Below, in pieces: positions 18,249 to 27,232 of a stretch of 64,000 bases of DNA. The position numbers and the translations under genes are program-made. The notes beneath the pieces are model-generated. The model did not search any database. It worked only from the letters and a program-made list of their open reading frames with translations, and was not told where the DNA came from. Source of the DNA: Fidelibacterota bacterium 408169 (GTDB lineage: Bacteria > Fidelibacterota > Marinisomatia > Marinisomatales > TCS55). The stretch's first letter is position 1, and every line of letters starts with the position of its first letter. The stretch covers positions 1 to 64,000 of the forward strand of contig NNSG01000008.1 in NCBI GenBank assembly GCA_002256485.1. The letters run 5' to 3'.

Positions 18249-19019
18249 ATGAAGATTTGCGTTTTAGTCAAACAAGTTCCAGGAAGTGAAGCACAATTTA
18301 GTGTTTCTGCAGATGGATCATGGATCCAGGAAACGGGACTCCCATTTGAAATGAATGAAAGCGATAATTATGCTTTAGAAGAAGCATTACAGATTCGCGA
18401 ACAAAAGGACGAGGGTGAAGTGGTTGTTGTCAGTTTAGGTCCTGACCGTTGTCAGAAAGTGATTCGAGAAGCGCTGGCTAAAGGAGCAGATCGGGCCATA
18501 CATATCAAGGAAGATGCTCCTTATAATACGGATCCATTTTCAATCGCCACAGCTTTGGCAAACACGATTAAGGATGAAAAGTTTGAATTGGTTCTTTCTG
18601 GACTGCAATCCGATGATCTTGGTTTTGGTCAAACAGGGGTCATTTTAGGTGAAATTTTAGGAATGACGACTGCAACACTAGTGGTAGGGACAGAAATCCA
18701 AGATGGAAAAATTAAGGTGAAGCGAGAGTTGGAATCAGGTTGGTTTCAATGGCAAACTATGGATCTGCCAGCCAGCCTGGCAATTCAATCAGGATTAAAT
18801 CAACCACGCTATCCATCATTGAAAGGGATAATGGGTGCAAAGAAAAAAGAAATAAAAGAATCATTATTCGTTGACATGTGTGATATAGATGGGCTGCAAT
18901 CATTCAATGGTTTATCTGTACAGCGTGCAGAAAAACAAACAGAAATGATTGAAGGAACTGTGGACCAAGTAGTAAGCAAACTTGTAGATGTTTTCAAAAA
19001 CGAAATACGAATTAATTAG
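18249..19019 (+). CDS. etfB: Electron transfer flavoprotein beta subunit
   Basis: Small subunit of the ETF that accepts electrons from acyl-CoA dehydrogenases. The 256 residues start MKICVLVKQVPGSEAQF, typical of the family, with NESDNYALEEALQI, VVSLGPDRCQKVIREALAKGADRAIHI and LVLSGLQSDDLGFGQTG. The latter two form the AMP-site fold. It is first in an operon with etfA, an EMO-like membrane Fe-S protein and a carboxyltransferase, pointing to acyl-CoA oxidation feeding the quinone pool. The ATG follows GAGGAAAACAA. Confidence 0.95.
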   Translation: MKICVLVKQVPGSEAQFSVSADGSWIQETGLPFEMNESDNYALEEALQIREQKDEGEVVVVSLGPDRCQKVIREALAKGADRAIHIKEDAPYNTDPFSIATALANTIKDEKFELVLSGLQSDDLGFGQTGVILGEILGMTTATLVVGTEIQDGKIKVKRELESGWFQWQTMDLPASLAIQSGLNQPRYPSLKGIMGAKKKEIKESLFVDMCDIDGLQSFNGLSVQRAEKQTEMIEGTVDQVVSKLVDVFKNEIRIN

Positions 19020-19027
19020 GGGGAGTG

Positions 19028-19996
19028 ATGGATATACTCGTTGTATTAGAAGATAAAAATGGAATGATTCACCGTATGAGCCAAGAAGCCATTACTGGCG
19101 CTCAACGCATTGGCAGTGAATTCAATTTAAGCGTTGGAATTTTAGCTATGGGTGGTAATGCAGCTGCACTTTCTGATCAGGCAGCACAGTACGATGTAAA
19201 TGAAGTTTTAACACTGGAAAATGAGCATTTGAATCATTATACAGCTGATGGTTACGGAGCAGCAGTTGCCCAAGTCGTTACCAATGAAAATCCTAAATAT
19301 GTTTTCTTTGGACATACTTATCAAGTTCGCGACTATGTACCCAGAGTAAGTGCAAAATTAAAAAGACCGTTTTTGAATGATGCTGTATCTTATTCTTCTG
19401 AAGGAGGAAATCCTGTTTTCAGCAAGCAGGTTTTAAATGCCAAACTTGTTGCAGCTTTGCAACCCAATGATGGCGGTACCATTTTAATTAGTTTTCAATC
19501 GGCAGCATTTTCTTCAGAAAATATTCAAAGTGGTTCAGCAAATGTACGATCAATATCAGTTGATATTGATTCTGCTGAGATTAAGACAGTGACTGAAGAT
19601 CCTTTCCAGGAAGAAGCAGGCGGAGTAGATTTGTCCAGTGCAGAATTAATTGTATCAATTGGTAGAGGAATTGGAAAAGAAGAAAATATTCTCCTTGCTC
19701 AAGAATTAGCAAATACCATAGGCGCTGAAATTGCTTCTTCTCGTCCAGTAGTGGATTCAGGTTGGCTGCCCTCTCATCATCAAGTGGGCAGTTCCGGACA
19801 AACGGTATCTCCAAAACTCTATTTAGCTTTGGGAATTTCCGGTGCCATTCAGCATGTGGTTGGGATGAAGGGATCAAAAAATATTGTCGTCATTAATAAG
19901 GATCCGGATGCACCATTATTTGAATTAGCGGATTATGGTGTTGTGGGTGATATGCTGGAAATTGTACCTAAACTGACGGAAGCATTGGATAGATAA
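19028..19996 (+). CDS. etfA: Electron transfer flavoprotein alpha subunit
   Basis: Large ETF subunit. The FAD-binding C-terminal domain is clear: VSIGRGIGKEENI, IASSRPVVDSGWLP, QVGSSGQTVSPKLYLALGIS, GAIQHVVGMKGS, and VINKDPDAPLFELADYGVVG. Eight bases separate it from etfB. I chose ATG 19028; the frame could also begin at the GTG one codon earlier (19025). With EtfB it should carry electrons from acyl-CoA dehydrogenases (not in this window) to the membrane protein encoded next. Confidence 0.95.
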   Translation: MDILVVLEDKNGMIHRMSQEAITGAQRIGSEFNLSVGILAMGGNAAALSDQAAQYDVNEVLTLENEHLNHYTADGYGAAVAQVVTNENPKYVFFGHTYQVRDYVPRVSAKLKRPFLNDAVSYSSEGGNPVFSKQVLNAKLVAALQPNDGGTILISFQSAAFSSENIQSGSANVRSISVDIDSAEIKTVTEDPFQEEAGGVDLSSAELIVSIGRGIGKEENILLAQELANTIGAEIASSRPVVDSGWLPSHHQVGSSGQTVSPKLYLALGISGAIQHVVGMKGSKNIVVINKDPDAPLFELADYGVVGDMLEIVPKLTEALDR

Positions 19997-20075
19997 TTGG
20001 ATAATTGGTTGATTGGTTGAATGATGGGAAATTGAGATTAATTAGGAAACGGATTTCCAATCAAATAAATAATTT

Positions 20076-22094
20076 ATGCTTTATCCATTAGAACGAATCA
20101 TTTTTGTATTAGCTGTTTTTGTATCCGTTGGATTGTCATGGGTCACATTCAGCAAAATGTTCAAGGTAATCAGTCGTGGAACCGATCCCATTGACTGGAA
20201 AAAGGCTCTGGCAAATTTCCCAAAAGGGTTTGGAGTCTTCTTAAGCCAGCGCACTCTTTTTAAAACACGACCCTTCATCGGTGGTATTCATGCTGCAGTT
20301 GCTTGGGGGTTTACTCTCTACATGGCTGTCAATGTGGTGGATATTCTTTATGGAATGATTCCCGGATTTCATTTCCTTCCTAATAATATAATAGGGGATA
20401 TTTACAGGTTTTTTGTGGATATCTTCAGTCTGTTGGTTATAGGCGGAGTGAAATATTTTATCATCAGACGATTTCTTGCTAATGATCAAAAGCTTATTGT
20501 AAACAAACCGGTTTTATTAAGTGAATCAGCGAAAAAAGGGATGCGGCGTGATTCTTTTATTGTGGGTATGTTTATACTTTGTCATGTAGGATTTCGCTTA
20601 ATTGGGGCTTCATTTGAAATATCACTCCACGGTTCGGACTGGAGTCAACCAGCTGCAACAGTATTATCGTTTGTTTGGACATGGTTAGGAATGGCAGACG
20701 GATCATTCGTAATCGGTGAACATATTAGTTGGTGGTTGGCATTGGGATTAATATTAGCATTTCTACCATATTTCCCATATTCCAAACATGCCCATTTATT
20801 TATGGGCCCACTTAATTATATGGCGACAAAAGAACGTCGTTCACCGGCAACGTTGGAAATTATGGATTTGGAAGCAGAAGATGCTGAACAATTTGGGGCA
20901 TCAAAATTAGAACATTTACCACAGAAAGAATTGCTGGATGGATATGCATGTATTATGTGTAGTCGCTGCCAGGATTTATGTCCTGCTTATACTACAGGGA
21001 AAGAATTATCACCCTCCGCCATCGAAATCAATAAACGATATTATTTTAATGAGCATTTAACCTCCTTGGCCAAGGGTGAGGAAACGACTGAGCCATTACA
21101 TAAATGGATGTTATCGGAAGAGGCCTTATGGTCCTGCACAACCTGTGGATTTTGTGTAGATGTGTGTCCGGTTGGAAATGAGCCCATGGTGGATATTTTA
21201 CGCATTCGCCAGGATTTGGTGCTCATGGAAAGCAAATTTCCTCAAGATGCAATGGATGTATTTAATAAAATTGAAACATATGGAAATCCTTGGGGAATGT
21301 CACCTCAAGATCGAGAAAAATGGATTGAGGGGCAAAACGTACCTGTCATGAGAGAAAAGGGAACAGCAGAATATTTATATTGGGCTGGATGTGCAGGAGC
21401 ATACGATGACAGGGGAAAAGATATTTCCAAATCAATTGTTAAAATATTGAATAAAGCAAATGTGGATTATGCTGTTTTAGGGAATGAAGAAACATGTACT
21501 GGTGATTCAGCCCGGAGAATCGGGAATGAATATCTTTTTCAAATGCAAGCCATGCAGAACATGGAGAATTTTGAAAAATATGGAGTGAAGAAAATCATTA
21601 CTCAATGCCCCCATTGCCTAACTACGTTGAAAAATGATTATGGTGAAATTGGTATTGAGCTTGAAGTTATTCACCATTCACAATTTATTGATCAACTTCT
21701 CGCTGAGGGGAAAATAAAACCGGAAAAAAACCTAACCGATAAAATAACATTCCATGATGCATGTTATGTTGGGCGCCATCAGGGAGAATACGAAGCACCA
21801 AGGGATGTGCTACAAGCAGTCATGGCTGATAAAAATAATCTGATTGAAATGAAGCGAACAAAAGACCAAAGTTTCTGCTGCGGTGCGGGTGGTGGAAATA
21901 TGTGGTATGAAATCAATACGGGTAAACGCATTAATATAGAACGGTTTGAAGAAGCAATCGAAACAGGTGCAAAAAAAGTTGCTACATCCTGTAATTTTTG
22001 CATGATAATGATGGAAGATGCCAGAAAAGTGACCGGTCAGGATGAAACAATGGAAGTTGTTGATATCGCTGAATTAGTCGCCGAGCGTCTTTGA
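20076..22094 (+). CDS. Membrane Fe-S oxidoreductase, ETF:menaquinone oxidoreductase (EMO)-like
   Basis: A fusion of a NarI-like membrane cytochrome b segment with HdrD/GlpC-like Fe-S domains (672 aa). About five to six helices span residues 5-240, with several His in helices (GGIHAAVAWG, CHVGF, GEHISWWLALG). Two 4Fe-4S motifs follow (CIMCSRCQDLCPAYTTGKEL and CTTCGFCVDVCPVG). The C-terminus has two CCG domains (WAGCAGAY...ETCTGD, and FHDACYVGRH...SFCCGAGGG). Next to etfBA this matches the EMO type described in anaerobic fatty-acid oxidisers, which passes ETF electrons to menaquinone. The first CCG has Thr in place of its second Cys (ETCTGD). Confidence 0.85.
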   Translation: MLYPLERIIFVLAVFVSVGLSWVTFSKMFKVISRGTDPIDWKKALANFPKGFGVFLSQRTLFKTRPFIGGIHAAVAWGFTLYMAVNVVDILYGMIPGFHFLPNNIIGDIYRFFVDIFSLLVIGGVKYFIIRRFLANDQKLIVNKPVLLSESAKKGMRRDSFIVGMFILCHVGFRLIGASFEISLHGSDWSQPAATVLSFVWTWLGMADGSFVIGEHISWWLALGLILAFLPYFPYSKHAHLFMGPLNYMATKERRSPATLEIMDLEAEDAEQFGASKLEHLPQKELLDGYACIMCSRCQDLCPAYTTGKELSPSAIEINKRYYFNEHLTSLAKGEETTEPLHKWMLSEEALWSCTTCGFCVDVCPVGNEPMVDILRIRQDLVLMESKFPQDAMDVFNKIETYGNPWGMSPQDREKWIEGQNVPVMREKGTAEYLYWAGCAGAYDDRGKDISKSIVKILNKANVDYAVLGNEETCTGDSARRIGNEYLFQMQAMQNMENFEKYGVKKIITQCPHCLTTLKNDYGEIGIELEVIHHSQFIDQLLAEGKIKPEKNLTDKITFHDACYVGRHQGEYEAPRDVLQAVMADKNNLIEMKRTKDQSFCCGAGGGNMWYEINTGKRINIERFEEAIETGAKKVATSCNFCMIMMEDARKVTGQDETMEVVDIAELVAERL

Positions 22095-22109
22095 CCTTTT
22101 CCGGCCTTT

Positions 22110-23861
22110 ATGGCGAACAATAATCATTTTTACCTGCCTTTTGAAAAACAAAAATCGTTTGATTATTCACCCAATTCAATTGAAAGAATAACTGAATACG
22201 AAAAATACCAACTTTCTTTTCATCCTGAACGACCAAAGTATTTAGATTACCTTGAATGTTTTACAAAAGTTGAGGAATGTTTTTCAAGTGATAATTTTGG
22301 TTCGTGTCTAATACAGACTCATCGAGCAGAATTCAATGGTATTCAATTGATGCTTGTAGGCCAGCAAAGTGGACCTTCTTCTAATTATAAAGATATTCGA
22401 GGGTCCATGGTTGATCCTGAAATTGTTGTTAAATGGAACCATGGAATGCCAACTCCGGCTTCTTATAAAAGAGCAGTAAAAGCAATTAAAACTGCTGATG
22501 ATGAAAAAAGAATTGTAATTACATTTTTGGATACTCCGGGAGCTGATCCGACTGAAGAGGCAGAAGAAGGGGGAATTGCATGGGAAATCGGGAATACAAT
22601 TCACGCTTTAGCAGAGGCAGTACGTCCAACTATGTCACTTATAATGAACCGCGGTTGCAGCGGTGGGGCTATTGCTTTAACTGGTTGTGATATTATTCTG
22701 GCCATGGAATATTCTACCTATTTGGTAATATCACCGGAAGCGGCATCATCCATTTTATTTCACACACGACAGGAAGCAAACCATGCCGCTGAAGCCATGT
22801 GGATTACATCCAAAGAAGGAAAGAAAGTGGGTATCGTTGATGAACTCATTTCTGAAGCATCGGGTCCGGCTCATAAATTTCCTGACAAAGCAAAACAAGC
22901 GTTTGCACATGCATTAGAAAAATGGTTAACACAATTTGAACAAATACCGGATGAAGACGTATTTGAAAAACGTATTAACCGCTGGAAAAAAATTGGACAT
23001 TGGAATGAATCAACTCCTGAAGAATTTTCAAGTTTTACATCCGTTAAATCTCGTATTCCAACTTCAGAGAAAAGTGGTTTTATTAAGCGCCATAAGGATT
23101 GCAGGAATGTAGCGGAAAAAAGAATTTTTGATCCACAGCATTACGAATCTTTATTGGAAAATGATTTTGTATGTCCTGATTGTCTGCGTCGATACACGCG
23201 CCTCTCTGCTTGGGATTATATTCATTATGCCTTAGACAAAGATTCCTTTGCTGAACATAAGGAAACAAAATTTCTAGTAGATAAAGATATCCTTGGTTTT
23301 CCGGGTTATCAGAAAAAATTGAAAGAAACTCAAAATAAAACAGGACTTGCTTCTGCCATGATTACCGGCGATGGGACTATTAATGGTCGCCCTGTTGTTT
23401 ATTGCGGGACAGATTTTGGTTTTTTAGGTGGATCTTATTGTATGTCAACAGCAGAAAAAATCTGGAGAGCTTCAGAAATTGCTTTGAATAAAAAAGTACC
23501 CATGATTCTACAAGCTGCAGGTGGTGGCGCTCGCATGCATGAGGGTTGTTCTTCCATGGTGGGAATTCCCAAAGCCCATGTAGCGTTAACACGCGTTGAG
23601 AGAGCCGGATTAAAAGTAATTACACTGATCACTGATCCAACATTAGGTGGCGTGGCGATTGGATATGCTTCTCGGGGAATTAGATTATTTGAAGAACACG
23701 CCGGTAATATTGGTTTTTCCGGTAAGCGGGTTATAGAACAATATACCGGACATAAAACCAGCCGGGATTTTCAAATGACTGAATGGCTCAAAGAAAAAGG
23801 ACACGTGGAAAAAACATTTAAATTGAAGACGCTACGGAAAACTTTAGCTGGATTATTATAA
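22110..23861 (+). CDS. Fused acyl-CoA carboxyltransferase, AccA-AccD order
   Basis: Biotin-dependent carboxyltransferase of 583 aa. Residues about 30-280 match AccA (RPKYLDYLECF, MPTPASYKRAVKAIK, TFLDTPGADP, CSGGAIAL, VISPEAASSILF). Residues about 325-583 match AccD (ITGDGTINGRPVVYC, LGGSYCMSTAEK, AAGGGARMHEG, LTDPTLGGV-like, GFSGKRVIEQYTGHK). A possible zinc site is H328/C331 with C355/C358, where AccD has four Cys. Known natural fusions and PccB-like subunits run beta then alpha; this one is alpha then beta. It follows the EMO-like gene by 15 bases. The substrate could be acetyl-CoA or another acyl-CoA. Confidence 0.85.
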   Translation: MANNNHFYLPFEKQKSFDYSPNSIERITEYEKYQLSFHPERPKYLDYLECFTKVEECFSSDNFGSCLIQTHRAEFNGIQLMLVGQQSGPSSNYKDIRGSMVDPEIVVKWNHGMPTPASYKRAVKAIKTADDEKRIVITFLDTPGADPTEEAEEGGIAWEIGNTIHALAEAVRPTMSLIMNRGCSGGAIALTGCDIILAMEYSTYLVISPEAASSILFHTRQEANHAAEAMWITSKEGKKVGIVDELISEASGPAHKFPDKAKQAFAHALEKWLTQFEQIPDEDVFEKRINRWKKIGHWNESTPEEFSSFTSVKSRIPTSEKSGFIKRHKDCRNVAEKRIFDPQHYESLLENDFVCPDCLRRYTRLSAWDYIHYALDKDSFAEHKETKFLVDKDILGFPGYQKKLKETQNKTGLASAMITGDGTINGRPVVYCGTDFGFLGGSYCMSTAEKIWRASEIALNKKVPMILQAAGGGARMHEGCSSMVGIPKAHVALTRVERAGLKVITLITDPTLGGVAIGYASRGIRLFEEHAGNIGFSGKRVIEQYTGHKTSRDFQMTEWLKEKGHVEKTFKLKTLRKTLAGLL

Positions 23862-23954
23862 AGTATTCAAGTGTTAGAGTGTTCTAGTGTTTACGCGAAC
23901 ACATGTCATATACTTTTTCTTTGCGCGCTCTGCGTCTTTGTGGTAATCTCAATC

Positions 23955-24380
23955 CTAATCCAAATGTACTAACTCAATTCTTGCTTCTTTTGCGTGTTTC
24001 AGGATGCGTTCATCACGGTAGAATTCATCGTAATAAATAGTTTTGATTCCTGAATTAGCGATAATTTTAAAGCAATTATAACATGGCGAAGCAGTTACAT
24101 AAATTTCTGCTGTATCCACACGAGCACCATGCTTGGCTGCTTGGGCAATGGCATTGGCTTCAGCGTGGGTAGTACGGATGCAGTGGCCATCCACCATTTC
24201 GTGTCCAGCCTCATCGCAGTGGGGCAATCCTTTAATACTGCCGTTATAACCGGTGGATAGAATATTTTTATCCCGCACTATGACAGCCCCCACACTTTTA
24301 CGATCGCAGGTAGATCGTGTGGCCACTTCCTTGGCAATATTCATGAAATAGTTTTCCCAGCTAACGCGGTCTGTTGACAT
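23955..24380 (-). CDS. Deoxycytidylate (dCMP) deaminase
   Basis: Converts dCMP to dUMP for thymidylate synthesis. The zinc-dependent deaminase signature is complete: HAEANAIAQAAKHG with the catalytic Glu, and PCYNCFKIIANSGI. The N-terminal part (CDRKSVGAVIVRDKNILSTGYNGSIKGLPHCDE) is characteristic of dCMP deaminases of the ComEB type. Length is 141 aa. It shares one base with the DUF2480-like gene upstream, so it may be co-transcribed from the SUF operon side. Confidence 0.93.
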   Translation of the reverse strand: MSTDRVSWENYFMNIAKEVATRSTCDRKSVGAVIVRDKNILSTGYNGSIKGLPHCDEAGHEMVDGHCIRTTHAEANAIAQAAKHGARVDTAEIYVTASPCYNCFKIIANSGIKTIYYDEFYRDERILKHAKEARIELVHLD

Positions 24381-24631
24381 TAATTTTTACCCTTTTCAAA
24401 AATTTTCACAGCAGACCGCAATTCACCAAAATAGATTCGCTCCACACATTGGGCCAGTTGAGCCGTAAGTATCAGGTAGGCCCAGGTGGGGATCACCACG
24501 TCTGCGCAGCCCCGGACCAGCACTCGGTCGCCTTCATATTGAGACCAGTCCGTCTCCTCCATTTTTTTTCGAAATGATTCTTCTTTCAGGATGCCGCCAT
24601 CCAGAAAATCATCCATACTGATGGTCGTCAT
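24380..24631 (-). CDS. DUF2480-like protein, short
   Basis: An 83-residue protein with the pattern FLDGGILKEESFRKKMEETDWSQYEGDRVLVRGCADVVIPTWAYLIL, shown here only to describe two parts: the W-S-x-Y block and the V-I-P-T-W-A-Y block, both typical of DUF2480 proteins in Bacteroidota. Those are about twice as long, so this looks like a reduced member or one domain. Function is unknown; neighbours in related genomes are often SUF genes, which fits the position here (inference). Confidence 0.65.
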   Translation of the reverse strand: MTTISMDDFLDGGILKEESFRKKMEETDWSQYEGDRVLVRGCADVVIPTWAYLILTAQLAQCVERIYFGELRSAVKIFEKGKN

Positions 24632-24658
24632 ATAAAACCTCTGTGATCTCTGTGGCTA

Positions 24659-24922
24659 TTATTTCTTAACTTTATCCACGGACATATACACCGGCTTCTT
24701 GTCACCCATGAAATAATTGTAATTCAGAATGGCATAGCCTTCATTATTTCTGGTTGGGCAGGTAGAGCAGCTGGTAGAACCATCTTCCCTGTGTCTTAAC
24801 AATTCCAGTAGTTCCTGATCCGTTTCCGGGGCTCCTGCTACCATATCTTTATCCGTTTCTACATACCAACGCATGGTAATCATGTATTTATAACGCTTAT
24901 CTTCTGTTTTCTTTTCAGTCAT
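24659..24922 (-). CDS. Hypothetical protein with CSTCP motif
   Basis: Not recognised. The 87-residue product begins MTEKKTEDKRYKYMITMRWY and contains a CSTCPTRNNEG motif near residue 55. The ATG at 24922 is preferred; a start at 24934 adds four residues. It is on the same strand between sufS and the DUF2480-like gene. No signal peptide or membrane segment. Confidence 0.6.
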   Translation of the reverse strand: MTEKKTEDKRYKYMITMRWYVETDKDMVAGAPETDQELLELLRHREDGSTSCSTCPTRNNEGYAILNYNYFMGDKKPVYMSVDKVKK

Positions 24923-24997
24923 ATATGACCTCATATAATAATTATTTTAAACATAAAACGTAAGAAAAGTAAATAATTACGTTTTACATAATTAATT

Positions 24998-26200
24998 TTA
25001 ACCACCCATAAACTTAACTGTTTTCACCAAACTTTCACACAGGCGATCTACATCTTCTTTTGAATTGTATACATAAAAACTCGCACGGCCTGTGGCCGAT
25101 ACCCCGAGTTTTTTCATTATGGGCTGTGCGCAGTGGTGACCTGCACGGATAGCTATTCCATCGTAGTCAAGAAGTTGGGAAAGATCATGGGGATGAATAT
25201 TTTCCACATTAAAGCTGATTACTGCTCCTCGTTCATCTGCTGAACCGTAAACAGTCACGTTTGGAATTTCTCTCATTTTTTCTAAAGCATATTTCAACAA
25301 TTCTTGATCATGTTTGTGAATAGCATCCATTCCAATTTCGTTTATATAATCAATGGCAGCACCCAGGCCGATGGCTTGAGCAATATTGGGTGTTCCTGCT
25401 TCAAACTTCCATGGAATGTCATTCCAAGTGGAATCACTCAATGATACAATTCGGATCATTTCACCCCCGCCTAAAAATGGGTCCATTTTCTCAAGAAGTT
25501 CTGGTTTTCCATAGAGTACGCCTATTCCGGTGGGCCCCAGCATCTTATGGCCGGAAAAAGCCAGGAAGTCGCAATCAATGTCTGTTATATCTACAGGCTG
25601 GTGGGGAACACTCTGTGCCGCATCCACCAATGCAATGGCGCCCACATCATGGGCCTTTTTTACAATGTCATTCACCGGGTTCACCGTTCCAAATACATTG
25701 GACTGGTGGATCACGGAAACCAGTTTTGTTTTGGAATTAAAATATTGATCCGGGTCTGAAAGATCAAGAGTTCCATCGTCGTTGAATGGGATAAATCGTA
25801 AAATTGCTCCAGTATCTTTGGCGCATAATTGCCAGGGAATCAAGTTACTGTGGTGCTCCATTTCTGTTAGTAGAATTTCATCACCTGCCCTTAAATTTTT
25901 TCGCCCCCAGGCATAAGCGACTAAATTGATGGATTCTGTGGTTCCTTTTGTAAAAACAATGGAATTTGTTGGTGCATTGATGAGTTTGGCAGCTTTTGAT
26001 CGACTTCCTTCATATGCAGCAGTTGCCTTTTCACTTATAGTATATATTGATCGATGAACATTTGCGCTGTATTTGGAATAGTAATCTGCAACAGAATCAA
26101 TAACGGTTTGAGGTTTTAAAGTTGTGGCAGAGCTGTCTAAATAAACAAATTTCTTGGCTTGCTCATTAAAAATGGGAAAATCTTTTTTAACGTCTAACAT
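24998..26200 (-). CDS. sufS: Cysteine desulfurase SufS
   Basis: PLP enzyme that takes sulfur from cysteine for Fe-S assembly. PLP-binding Lys in FSGHKMLGPTG, TEMEHHSNLIPW with the aldimine-stacking His, and catalytic Cys in IRAGHHCAQPIM, all typical of the SufS (group II) class. Length from the ATG at 26200 (MLDVKKDF) is 400 aa; an upstream in-frame ATG at 26221 adds seven residues with no conservation. It lies at the end of the SUF operon, after sufU and sufT. Confidence 0.95.
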   Translation of the reverse strand: MLDVKKDFPIFNEQAKKFVYLDSSATTLKPQTVIDSVADYYSKYSANVHRSIYTISEKATAAYEGSRSKAAKLINAPTNSIVFTKGTTESINLVAYAWGRKNLRAGDEILLTEMEHHSNLIPWQLCAKDTGAILRFIPFNDDGTLDLSDPDQYFNSKTKLVSVIHQSNVFGTVNPVNDIVKKAHDVGAIALVDAAQSVPHQPVDITDIDCDFLAFSGHKMLGPTGIGVLYGKPELLEKMDPFLGGGEMIRIVSLSDSTWNDIPWKFEAGTPNIAQAIGLGAAIDYINEIGMDAIHKHDQELLKYALEKMREIPNVTVYGSADERGAVISFNVENIHPHDLSQLLDYDGIAIRAGHHCAQPIMKKLGVSATGRASFYVYNSKEDVDRLCESLVKTVKFMGG

Positions 26201-26234
26201 TTTCCATCTTCCATGCACCATCTCCCATAGAACA

Positions 26235-26789
26235 TTACATTAGCCCTAATTGTAGGCGGGCAGCTTCAGTCATCATGTCTTGTCCCCAAGGCGGATCCCA
26301 AACGAGTAAAACCATCACATCCCAAACGCCTGGCACACCCTTAACTTTTTGTTCTACTTCTTGGGCAATAACAGGTCCCATTCCACAGCCGGGAGCGGTG
26401 AGCGTCATGGAGACTTCCACCAGCGTTCCTTCTTTTGTTTCAGAAAATTCGCAAGAATAAATCAAACCCAAGTCTACAATATTTACCGGAATTTCAGGAT
26501 CATAGCAGGAACGCATTGCGTCCCAAACTGCCTTTTCATCCACTATTTTTCCATCAGGAAGTTTTTCTTTCACTTTCTTTACAGTTTCCTTTCCAATGGC
26601 ATCTGCATCCTTGCCTTCAATACGGTATAGATTCCCATTTACAGCAACGGTGTAGCTGCCCCCCAGAGATTGAGTTATAATCCCGTGTTCACCTTTTATG
26701 ACTTTGCCTTTTGTCCCCGATGGAATCATGGTGGCGGTACAATCTCTGCTAAATGTTATTACTTCTTCTGTATTTCTACTGTTAATCAT
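26235..26789 (-). CDS. sufT: Fe-S assembly protein SufT (DUF59/MIP18 domain)
   Basis: Auxiliary Fe-S maturation factor. The N-terminal 75 residues are the SufT-specific beta-rich part (VITFSRDCTATMIPSGTKG...GSYTVAVNGNLYRIEG). The C-terminal MIP18 domain carries SCYDPEIPVNIVDLGLIY and LTAPGCGMGPVIAQEVEQKV, with the conserved DPEIP and C-x-M motifs. At 184 aa it is full length for this family. It lies between sufU and sufS. The window has a second, shorter DUF59 protein at 31170-31514. Confidence 0.9.
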   Translation of the reverse strand: MINSRNTEEVITFSRDCTATMIPSGTKGKVIKGEHGIITQSLGGSYTVAVNGNLYRIEGKDADAIGKETVKKVKEKLPDGKIVDEKAVWDAMRSCYDPEIPVNIVDLGLIYSCEFSETKEGTLVEVSMTLTAPGCGMGPVIAQEVEQKVKGVPGVWDVMVLLVWDPPWGQDMMTEAARLQLGLM

Positions 26790-26791
26790 AA

Positions 26792-27232
26792 TTATTCTGT
26801 TGTTGTTAAAGATGTTTCCCCGTGGAGTGCATTATTCATGGTGTGCCAGCTTAATACTGCACATTTCACTCGGGAAGGAAATTTATAAACCCCCGCAAGA
26901 ACGGCGAGTTTTCCCATGTCTTCACTTATTTCGCCTGTAGTAATCATTGTATGAAATTTATTGAAAAGCGATTCTGCCATTTTTACTGATTTCCCTATTA
27001 ATAATGTGGTCATAATAGAAGCCGATGCTTTTGAAATAGCACACCCAGATCCTTGAAAACTCACATCGGTGATTATTTCATTTTCTACATGAAGAAACAA
27101 TGTTATTTCATCACCACATAGTGGATTGTGCCCTTCAGCTTTGGATGTAGCATTTTCCATCTCCCTGAAATTTTGGGGATTTTGATTATGATCCAAAATC
27201 ATTTGCTGATATAATTCCTTCAAATTATCCAT
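26792..27232 (-). CDS. sufU: Fe-S scaffold/sulfur-transfer protein SufU
   Basis: IscU-like protein that relays sulfur from SufS. The three conserved cysteines are visible: HNPLCGDEITLFL, GSGCAISKASASIM and VKCAVLSWHTM. The spacing between the second and third Cys is longer than in IscU, which is the SufU type that binds zinc. 146 aa. It overlaps sufD by 8 bases and is followed two bases later by sufT. Confidence 0.93.
   Translation of the reverse strand: MDNLKELYQQMILDHNQNPQNFREMENATSKAEGHNPLCGDEITLFLHVENEIITDVSFQGSGCAISKASASIMTTLLIGKSVKMAESLFNKFHTMITTGEISEDMGKLAVLAGVYKFPSRVKCAVLSWHTMNNALHGETSLTTTE

Noticed and set aside
23870-23954. Possible terminator or repeat (GTGTT...AACAC and the CTCTGCGTCTTTGTGG stretch)
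   Set aside because: Arms are short and imperfect and no T-run follows; similar text near 24640 is too brief to call a repeat.
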